A DNA stretch of 11,272 nucleotides from Cytophagales bacterium (lineage in GTDB: Bacteria > Bacteroidota > Bacteroidia > Cytophagales > Cyclobacteriaceae). This document shows, in pieces, positions 1 to 5,663 of this stretch. The position numbers were made by a program, and so were the translations under genes. Numbering within the stretch: position 1 is the stretch's first letter; every line of letters starts with the position of its first letter. The notes beneath the pieces were generated by a model. That model made no database searches. It saw only the letters and a list, made by a program, of their open reading frames with translations, and was not told the DNA's origin. The DNA is taken from positions 1-11,272 of the forward strand of contig JAJCYL010000105.1 of assembly GCA_029262955.1 (NCBI GenBank). The letters are read 5' to 3'.

Positions 1-230
1 CTGACGCCTTGTGCAATAACCCCCCCTGGTATAACTGGACTTACAAGATTGTAAGCCGTTTGAAGGGTGGTCACTGCCCCCATAAACGTGGAGACAATGG
101 CAAAAATTAGGATAGAGTTGTAACCCAGTTTGATAGACTCCTCAAATGTGAGCTTCACATAAGTTCCAAAAGTTTCACGGTTAATAAATTGTCTCCCAAT
201 GAATATAAAAAACTTACCTATACTCTCCAT
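1..230 (-). CDS. mlaE: MlaE-family ABC transporter permease, N-terminal part
   Basis: I translated this partial gene by hand from the reverse strand. It starts at ATG 230 and leaves the window after 76 residues. The protein begins MESIGKFFIFIGRQFINRE. It continues with the characteristic segment VSTFMGAVTTLQTAYNLVSP (about residues 47-66), which is the conserved signature of YrbE/MlaE permeases; a full protein would be roughly 240-260 residues. In this family the inner-membrane permease works with an MlaF ATPase and an MCE-domain lipid-binding protein to move phospholipids between inner and outer membrane. Those partners would lie beyond the left edge if the usual gene order holds. A weak purine-rich stretch (AAAAGG) sits 5 nt before the ATG. 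A run of seven C at positions 20-26 keeps the frame open, so I see no frameshift. Confidence 0.85.
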   Translation of the reverse strand, partial: MESIGKFFIFIGRQFINRETFGTYVKLTFEESIKLGYNSILIFAIVSTFMGAVTTLQTAYNLVSPVIPGGVIAQGV

Positions 231-265
231 TCAACCTTTTCTAATGGGGCAATATTAATCAAGAT

Positions 266-337
266 TAGCTGGAAGTTGGAGGATCGGGGGCGGAAGTTGC
301 ACAGCCAACTTTCAACTTCTTTTCTATCTTGCAGCTA
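266..337. repeat. Small imperfect palindromic intergenic element
   Basis: The spacer between the divergent mlaE and dehydrogenase genes holds a nested, partly palindromic structure. The outer arms are TAGCTG (266-271) and CAGCTA (332-337), exact reverse complements. Inside them GGAAGTTGG (271-279) faces CCAACTTTC (305-313) with one mismatch, and a second GGAAGTTG (292-299) faces CAACTTC (313-319). The repeated GAAGTTG/CAACTTC word suggests a degenerate miniature repeat of the kind scattered between genes in Bacteroidota genomes. Whether it occurs elsewhere cannot be seen from one copy. It could also fold in RNA upstream of the dehydrogenase. Confidence 0.45.
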
Positions 338-356
338 TTAATGAATAGAGATATGT

Positions 357-1025
357 ATGGGGAATAAGCTAGTGGTTATTACAGGTGGGTCTAAAGGAAT
401 AGGAAGGTCATTGCTTGAGAAATTTAGTCAGAAGGGATATGACGTTGTCACTTGTGCAAGAAATACCGATGGTTCTAAATGGGAAGGGAATGTCATTATG
501 AAGTCGGTTGATATGTCCAAAAGGTCAGAAGTTTTAAGTTTTGCAGCAAGTATTAAAGAATTGAAGAGAAAAATAGACGTTCTGATTAACAACGTGGGTG
601 TATTTATTCCAGGCGATATATCAGATGAACCTGACGGGCAGCTCGAAAAACAAATGGATACCAACCTTTACAGCGCCTATTACTTGACCAGAGAATTGTT
701 GCCAATCATGAATGCAGGCCATATTTTCAATATCTGTTCAACTGCCAGTGTTGGTCCTTACGAAAATGGATCTTCCTATAGTATTACCAAGTATGCGCTC
801 TTAGGATTCAGCCATAATTTGAGAGAAGAGTTAAAAGAGCGAGGGATACGAGTCACTGCGATCTTACCCGGTAATACATTGACTCCAAGTTGGGGAGAGA
901 CTGACATCCCAGAAAAGAAGTTCATAAAATCGGAAGATGTAGCGAATTCAATTTATGATTTGGTTCAATTGTCACCAAATACTAATGTAGAGCAGATGCT
1001 CATTCAGCCTCAGTTCAAAGCATAA
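357..1025 (+). CDS. Short-chain dehydrogenase/reductase (SDR) family oxidoreductase
   Basis: This is a 222-residue classical SDR, a soluble NAD(P)-dependent oxidoreductase with a Rossmann fold. The cofactor-binding glycine motif TGGSKGIG lies at residues 9-16. The NNAG motif appears as NNVG (78-81). The catalytic tetrad is complete: N103, S128, Y141 and K145 (YSITK, 141-145), followed by PG at 171-172. The protein is slightly shorter than the usual 240-260 residues, mainly in the C-terminal substrate loop, so the substrate cannot be predicted. The start is ATG 357; it puts the glycine motif at the expected distance, and the overlapping ATG at 353 is in a different frame that stops at once. 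No clear Shine-Dalgarno site is present. The gene stands alone, divergent from mlaE and convergent with the PKD lipoprotein. Confidence 0.9.
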   Translation: MGNKLVVITGGSKGIGRSLLEKFSQKGYDVVTCARNTDGSKWEGNVIMKSVDMSKRSEVLSFAASIKELKRKIDVLINNVGVFIPGDISDEPDGQLEKQMDTNLYSAYYLTRELLPIMNAGHIFNICSTASVGPYENGSSYSITKYALLGFSHNLREELKERGIRVTAILPGNTLTPSWGETDIPEKKFIKSEDVANSIYDLVQLSPNTNVEQMLIQPQFKA

Positions 1026-1027
1026 AA

Positions 1028-1047
1028 AAAGGCCCCGAAGGACCTTT
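1028..1047. terminator. Probable bidirectional intrinsic terminator
   Basis: The hairpin lies between two convergent genes that end at 1025 (plus) and 1066 (minus). The stem pairs AAAGG (1028-1032) with CCTTT (1043-1047), has one C/A mismatch (1033/1042), then pairs CC (1034-1035) with GG (1040-1041) around a CGAA loop. On the minus strand the hairpin runs directly into a seven-T tract (complement of 1024-1030), a good intrinsic terminator for the PKD lipoprotein gene. On the plus strand the following tract is weaker (TTTATAATTTCTT). Confidence 0.7.
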
Positions 1048-1065
1048 ATAATTTCTTAAGTCAAG

Positions 1066-1824
1066 TTACTTTACCTCAAAATCGAGGAAGATAGCAAATC
1101 CACCACCCTCAATTAAAATTCTTCCAATCTTTTGGTCCGGATCTACCTGGGTATTCGAATTAATGATTGGGTTGAAACCGGTGGCCTGGATCATTAAATC
1201 CGCTGCATTGGGTTCAATTTCACTGTCGTCATCGAAAACCTGGATGAACCAGGGCTCATTTGTTAACTGAATGTCAGTGTTAACCGTGAACCCAAAAGCC
1301 TCAAACGGTTGTGATACATTAGGAATTACACTTCCAAAAGTATTTACCGTTAACTCAAAATTGGGATCATCTTCCGGACCAAAAAACATAAATATATCAG
1401 GGCCAGAGCCATCTGCATCCCAAGGTCCTTCACTGACTCCATTGGCATCAAGGTTATCAAAACTAATACTTAACATGCCAAATGCTGTTAATAACCGCTG
1501 TCCTACTTCAAAGCTCTCGGTAGCAACTTCTGATTGTTCATCATCAGTAATGGCCGTTAATGTTACTATATAATCGCCGGGTTCCTCATAAGTATACTCA
1601 GGATTAATATCCGTTGAGGTGCCGCCATCGCCGAAATCCCACGTATACGAGGATGCATTAGTTGAACCATTGATAAACTTAATAGGTTGGGCAACTTCGT
1701 AAATATCAAGGTCTGTCGTTGCTTCAAATGCTGGTACTGGTGCTGGTAATGGATCATCGCCACCACAGGAAGATATTACCACGGCCACACCCAGACCCAG
1801 ACTATAGATTAAGAACCTTTTCAT
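1066..1824 (-). CDS. PKD-domain lipoprotein of unknown function
   Basis: The frame is open from 1869, but I place the start at ATG 1824. That gives a 252-residue protein beginning MKRFLIYSLG with a clean lipoprotein signal peptide and lipobox ISSC (Cys20), and a good -7 promoter box lies inside the longer version. After a short Pro/Ala-rich linker, a PKD domain spans about residues 33-108, with the hallmark YTWDFGDG (60-67) and a YTYEEPGDY segment (78-86). PKD domains are extracellular Ig-like folds used for binding or spacing. The remaining region (about 110-252) is acidic, with GSGPDIFMFFGPEDD (139-153) and FDDDSEIE (197-204). I do not recognise its family; the acidic loops could bind calcium, but this is a guess. 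The protein is probably anchored in the outer or inner membrane. The gene appears monocistronic, ending at the hairpin at 1028-1047. Confidence 0.8.
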   Translation of the reverse strand: MKRFLIYSLGLGVAVVISSCGGDDPLPAPVPAFEATTDLDIYEVAQPIKFINGSTNASSYTWDFGDGGTSTDINPEYTYEEPGDYIVTLTAITDDEQSEVATESFEVGQRLLTAFGMLSISFDNLDANGVSEGPWDADGSGPDIFMFFGPEDDPNFELTVNTFGSVIPNVSQPFEAFGFTVNTDIQLTNEPWFIQVFDDDSEIEPNAADLMIQATGFNPIINSNTQVDPDQKIGRILIEGGGFAIFLDFEVK

Positions 1825-1848
1825 TGAATATAATTTTGTAGTAAACAT

Positions 1849-1856
1849 CAAATTTA
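1849..1856 (-). promoter_or_regulatory. Bacteroidota -7 promoter box for the PKD lipoprotein gene
   Basis: The minus strand reads TAAATTTG here, an exact match to the TAnnTTTG consensus of the Bacteroidota housekeeping sigma factor. It lies 25 nt upstream of ATG 1824, which would give a short leader. No convincing -33 TTTG element is seen at the usual distance, so the call rests on the -7 box and its position. Confidence 0.45.
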
Positions 1857-2067
1857 TGTAATAAATCAAGAATTATTGATTGGGAGCAATTGTTTTTTGA
1901 ACCCGGAACTAATACAATATCTCTTAACCTTCCCCTAATTTAAGGGATCAGTGGACTAATGAAATGTTCAAAATCCTAACTATCGGAATTATTATCTCCA
2001 CTTTTTAGCACAATTGGCTAAATTTCAGATTCTAAATAAGAATGTCAAAACTCAAAAACTACTAATA

Positions 2068-2739
2068 ATGATTAAGCTCTCTAATGTTGACAAATACGTT
2101 GACTCCAAGTTTCAACGTATTTTTATTTTAAAAGGGGTTGATTTCGAACTGGAACAGGGGGAATTTATGAGTGTTATGGGCCCAAGCGGCTCGGGCAAAT
2201 CCACTCTTCTGAACATACTTGGCATGCTGGATAAGCCTTCTGCGGGTGAATATTATTTCCTTGATGAGCCAGTCCATAAATTCAGTGAAAGGAAAACCTC
2301 CAATCTTCATAAAAATCATATTGGATTTATTTTTCAGGCCTATCATTTAATCGATGAACTAACAGTTTATGAAAACATTGAGACCCCATTGTTATATAAA
2401 GGTGTAAAGGGTAAAGAAAGAGCCAGCATGGTTGCCGAAATGTTAGACAGATTTCAAATGGTGGCTAAGAAGGACCTTTTTCCAGAGCAATTATCTGGTG
2501 GTCAACAACAATTAGTGGGTGTGGCACGGGCTATTGTAGGGAGACCTAAACTCTTATTAGCAGATGAACCTACGGGTAACCTTCATTCCGAACAAGGAGC
2601 TGAAATTATGGAGGTATTCAAAGAATTGAATAATGAGGGAATGACGATTATTCAGGTAACTCATTCAGAAAGAAATGCTGAATATGGCTCCAGAATAGTT
2701 CGATTAGAGGATGGAATGATTGTATCAGATGGGAAATAA
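2068..2739 (+). CDS. ABC transporter ATP-binding protein, LolD/MacB type
   Basis: This 223-residue ATPase has all nucleotide-binding motifs: Walker A GPSGSGKST (38-46), Q-loop Q90, signature LSGGQ (142-146), Walker B LLLADE (162-167) and switch His199. The sequence and the PTGNLHSE stretch (168-175) place it in the LolD/MacB/FtsE-like group. These cytoplasmic ATPases drive FtsX-like permeases in lipoprotein release, efflux or cell-envelope signalling. The frame is open from TTG 2014, but ATG 2068 gives the family-typical N-terminus MIKLSNVDKY. After LSGGQQQ the usual Arg is Leu (L149), a mild departure from consensus. No permease gene is present in the window, so the partner must be elsewhere. 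The next gene starts 14 nt downstream, suggesting co-transcription. A near-consensus -7 box (TAAATTTC, 2019-2026) lies 41 nt upstream of the start, with no clear -33. Confidence 0.9.
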   Translation: MIKLSNVDKYVDSKFQRIFILKGVDFELEQGEFMSVMGPSGSGKSTLLNILGMLDKPSAGEYYFLDEPVHKFSERKTSNLHKNHIGFIFQAYHLIDELTVYENIETPLLYKGVKGKERASMVAEMLDRFQMVAKKDLFPEQLSGGQQQLVGVARAIVGRPKLLLADEPTGNLHSEQGAEIMEVFKELNNEGMTIIQVTHSERNAEYGSRIVRLEDGMIVSDGK

Positions 2740-2753
2740 TTAAAGTAGATCAT

Positions 2754-3569
2754 ATGAAAATTTTAAATTTAGTACTCCTGTTTTTGTGTTTTACTTCTTT
2801 GTCTTTCGGACAGAATAGACCTGAACCTAAAGAGACTGAGGTATGGGCACCGGTACCAAAGCCAGTCACTTCCGGGATATTTCCAGGAGCCCCGCCGTCT
2901 GATGCCATAGTACTTTTCGATGGAAAAGATTTATCAAAATGGCGAAATGGTCAATTTGCAGGGGAAGAAGGAGACGTTGAGGCTAATGCGCTTAGGTATG
3001 CAAAAGATTTTGATGTCAACTATGTGCGAAAACCAGCTGGTTGGTTTGTAGAAGCTGGTGAAATGGTTGTGAATACAGCTAATGGGGGTATTGAAACTGA
3101 AAAATCCTTTGGCGATGTCCAGCTACACATTGAATGGCTCTGTCCTGAAAATATTGACGAGAATACCCAGTTAAATGGAAACAGCGGCATTTTCTTTATG
3201 GGGTTATATGAATTACAGGTGTTAAATTCATATAACACAAAAACCTATTCGAATGGCCAGGCCGGATCTATTTATAAGCAGCATATTCCATTGGTTAACG
3301 CATCTAGGAAACCCAGTACCTGGCAATATTATGACGCGGTCTTTCATGCGCCAGAATTTAATGCAGACGGCAGCGTGAAAACACCGGCAACGCTTACAGC
3401 GTTTCATAACGGGGTGCTTGTTCAGGATAACGTTGAATTGTGGGGGCCAACCGCATATATCGGCAAAGCCAGATATTTCAAACACCCCAAAAAATTACCA
3501 TTAAGGCTTCAGGACCACGATGATGTCAACAAGGTGAGATTTAGAAATATCTGGGTGAGGGAACTTTAA
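2754..3569 (+). CDS. Secreted DUF1080 (3-keto-disaccharide hydrolase-like) protein
   Basis: This 271-residue protein has a signal peptide (MKILNLVLLFLCFTSLSFG, cleavage near Gln20) and no lipobox cysteine, so it is probably periplasmic or secreted. After a proline-rich linker (about 21-50) comes one DUF1080 domain (Pfam 3keto-disac_hyd), a concanavalin-like beta-sandwich, over about 51-271. Recognisable family segments are LFDGKDLSKW (54-63), FGDVQLHIEW (119-128), NSGIFFMGLYELQVL (143-157), GQAGSIYKQ (168-176), LRLQDH (250-255) and the terminal VRFRNIWVREL. Some members hydrolyse 3-keto-glycosides, but many have unknown substrates, so the reaction here is open. It follows the ABC ATPase by 14 nt and precedes the cyclotransferase by 32 nt, consistent with one operon. 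No ketoglycoside-forming dehydrogenase is visible nearby. Confidence 0.88.
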   Translation: MKILNLVLLFLCFTSLSFGQNRPEPKETEVWAPVPKPVTSGIFPGAPPSDAIVLFDGKDLSKWRNGQFAGEEGDVEANALRYAKDFDVNYVRKPAGWFVEAGEMVVNTANGGIETEKSFGDVQLHIEWLCPENIDENTQLNGNSGIFFMGLYELQVLNSYNTKTYSNGQAGSIYKQHIPLVNASRKPSTWQYYDAVFHAPEFNADGSVKTPATLTAFHNGVLVQDNVELWGPTAYIGKARYFKHPKKLPLRLQDHDDVNKVRFRNIWVREL

Positions 3570-3601
3570 GTTGCTATGTGCATTTATTTTATTGAATAGA
3601 A

Positions 3602-4702
3602 ATGTTATTAAAGAGATCATATCGTCTATTTGGGTTAGTATTTGGGATTTTATTTATCCTATCAGGTTGCGGTGAGAATACCGAGCAGGATACGCCTGTT
3701 GAAAAGGAGATCCTACAGCCAAAAAAGACAAAGAGAACTTCGATTGAAGGACTGCTGAATAATCAAAAACTCACCATTGGAGATACAATCAACATCACCA
3801 TATTGGCCGAGGGAGATGCAGTCATTGATAGTGCCGAAATTTCATTAAATGGCAAGGTTTCAAGTGGTGGTAATCAATTACAGATGACCACTATAGATCT
3901 CCTTCCTGGAAAGCATACCATAAATGTGGAGGTCTCGACAAAAAATGGAACCGAAACACATGCATTTGTTGTAGAAATGTTGTCAGATATTGTGCCAACG
4001 GAATATACTTATCAGCGTGTAACTTACTATACCCATGATCCGGATGCATATACTCAAGGTCTTTTTTATCACGATGGTTTTTTGTACGAAAATACCGGCA
4101 GAAAAGGGGAGTCAAGTCTCAGAAAAGTAGAATTGACAACTGGCAATATATTAGAGCAGGTCTTTTTGTCTGATCAGTACTTTGGTGAAGGTATAACCTT
4201 GTGGAAGGACCAAATAATCCAACTTACCTGGACTTCAAACCTGGGATTTGTTTACACTCTCGATGGGTTCGAGCAGATCAAGACATTTAATTATCCTACA
4301 GAAGGGTGGGGGATCACGACAGTTGGAGATGAATTGGTGATGACAGATCGTTTCGAAAACCTACACTTTTTGGATCCTGAGACTTTACAGGAAACACGAG
4401 TGTTGAAAGTTTATGACCACAATGGGCCTGTACCCGAATTAAACGAATTGGAATATATAGATGGTCTGATCTATGCCAATGTGTATCAGACAGACGACAT
4501 TGTAACTATTGATCCAAAAACAGGCAAAGTACAGTCCAGAATTGACCTGACAGGTCTGTTGAATGCGAAAACGAACCGGCGACCTCTTCCTGACGTTCTG
4601 AATGGTATCGCATATGATCATGATAATAAAAGACTATTTGTGACCGGTAAGTTTTGGCCTCGATTGTATGAAATACGCCTTATTGAGAAACAGCCTTCTT
4701 AA
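3602..4702 (+). CDS. Glutaminyl-peptide cyclotransferase (plant/bacterial type), lipoprotein
   Basis: This 366-residue protein converts N-terminal glutamine of peptides and proteins to pyroglutamate. It has a lipoprotein signal with lipobox LSGC (Cys23), so it is membrane-anchored and faces the periplasm or surface. Residues about 45-128 form a beta-rich Ig-like extension (for example GDTINITILAEGDAVID and LLPGKHTINVEV). The five-bladed propeller of the Glu_cyclase_2 family covers about 135-362. Family landmarks are YTQGLFYHDGFLYENTG (150-166) with E163, which matches the catalytic Glu of plant enzymes, GEGITLW (195-201), LNELEYIDGLIYANVYQTD (280-298), LNGIAYD (333-339) and TGKFWPRLYE (348-357). 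It is the last gene of the plus-strand set. Its stop codon overlaps that of the opposing DUF4249 gene, leaving no room for a terminator between them. Confidence 0.9.
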   Translation: MLLKRSYRLFGLVFGILFILSGCGENTEQDTPVEKEILQPKKTKRTSIEGLLNNQKLTIGDTINITILAEGDAVIDSAEISLNGKVSSGGNQLQMTTIDLLPGKHTINVEVSTKNGTETHAFVVEMLSDIVPTEYTYQRVTYYTHDPDAYTQGLFYHDGFLYENTGRKGESSLRKVELTTGNILEQVFLSDQYFGEGITLWKDQIIQLTWTSNLGFVYTLDGFEQIKTFNYPTEGWGITTVGDELVMTDRFENLHFLDPETLQETRVLKVYDHNGPVPELNELEYIDGLIYANVYQTDDIVTIDPKTGKVQSRIDLTGLLNAKTNRRPLPDVLNGIAYDHDNKRLFVTGKFWPRLYEIRLIEKQPS

Positions 4703-5658
4703 TTCCTGGGGACCTCGTTAACGTTCAATACCTTGCTGTTTATTGATACCGCAGATACATTAAAGAATCCAACAACAGTCTCTTCCGGGTTAGAACTAGT
4801 AATATTGGTTGGCACATTACTCAATGGCGTGGCAAATAATTCACCAAAACCTCCAGGTCTATTAATCTGAAGAGCAGTCTCATTTAGAAAGATGAAAGCA
4901 TCGCGGTTGATTGAAAAAATTTCAACAACTACCTCATCACCATCTGAAAAGGGAGAAAGGAAATCATCGTCTTCGTCCTGGTCAAAAGGATTGATCAAAT
5001 CTCTGATAGGGGGAATAAATAATAAACCATCGATGTTCCCTCCTTCGCTGAATCCAGCATCAAAAGCAATATTTATTTCATCTGGATTGTTTAAAAACTG
5101 ACCGTTTTTATAGGATTTTATCCAATAAGTATCTCCAATTCCGGGAAGATCTCTTGACCAAAATTCAGCCCAATAACTGTCAGGCAAAATGAAATTTTTC
5201 TTCTCAAATCTGAAAGTAATACTATCTACCAGGGGCACCCGATTCATTGCTGATATCGAGGTGTAAGTAGCATCAGAAGTTTGAATATTGAGGTTATAAC
5301 CCAACCCAACCTGTCCGAAGGGGATGCCAGCTATAGGATCCCATTGATAGCTCCCCTCTTCCTGCTCAATAAATGAGTAGACAAGGCCTTCACTATCTTC
5401 AATAGTTACTGTTGCTCCTATTATTGGATTAGCTACAGAATTGTCGAAATATGACTGGGAGCGGCTAAGCTTTATAATTTGTGTCTCATTTTTATTGTTA
5501 ATCCAGGCGTCAACAACCATTAATGGAGGTGCTTCTTCCAGTGTTGGGTTTATCTGATCTTCACAGCTCAGGTTGAGAACACCAACAAACAGCAGGAGAA
5601 TGAAACGCTCTACGATGACTCTATTCCGAATTATATGTTGATTAAAACTGAAAATCAT
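4699..5658 (-). CDS. DUF4249 lipoprotein, partner of the TonB-dependent receptor
   Basis: This 319-residue protein has a rather long n-region (residues 1-18), a hydrophobic stretch (FILLLFVGVLNLS) and lipobox Cys32 followed by ED, which suits export to the outer membrane. The mature part matches the DUF4249 family: PPLMVVDAWINN (44-55), a GATVTIED strand (81-88), YWIKSY (178-183) and the C-terminal VVGFFNVSAVS (295-305). Family members are almost always encoded beside TonB-dependent receptors and are thought to act as accessory lipoproteins for substrate capture, in place of SusD; the exact role is unknown. An acidic patch QDEDDD (227-232) could bind metal, but this is only a possibility. The start ATG 5658 lies 5 nt after the receptor stop codon, so the two are probably translationally coupled. 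The gene overlaps the cyclotransferase stop by 4 bp. Confidence 0.85.
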   Translation of the reverse strand: MIFSFNQHIIRNRVIVERFILLLFVGVLNLSCEDQINPTLEEAPPLMVVDAWINNKNETQIIKLSRSQSYFDNSVANPIIGATVTIEDSEGLVYSFIEQEEGSYQWDPIAGIPFGQVGLGYNLNIQTSDATYTSISAMNRVPLVDSITFRFEKKNFILPDSYWAEFWSRDLPGIGDTYWIKSYKNGQFLNNPDEINIAFDAGFSEGGNIDGLLFIPPIRDLINPFDQDEDDDFLSPFSDGDEVVVEIFSINRDAFIFLNETALQINRPGGFGELFATPLSNVPTNITSSNPEETVVGFFNVSAVSINSKVLNVNEVPRN

Positions 5659-5663
5659 CTGGA

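Noticed and set aside
20..26. Run of seven C that could signal a frameshift in the mlaE fragment
   Set aside because: The frame stays open on both sides and the residues around it (IPGGVIAQGV) are plausible for the family, so there is no evidence of an error.
1700..1745. Short CAGCACCAGTACCAGC-like repetition in the lipoprotein gene
   Set aside because: It is explained by the Pro/Ala linker (LPAPVPAF) after the lipobox and is not a tandem repeat of note.
1935..1947. Possible hairpin CCCT-AATTTA-AGGG upstream of the ABC ATPase gene
   Set aside because: The stem is only 4 bp and no T-tract follows, too weak to call a terminator or operator.
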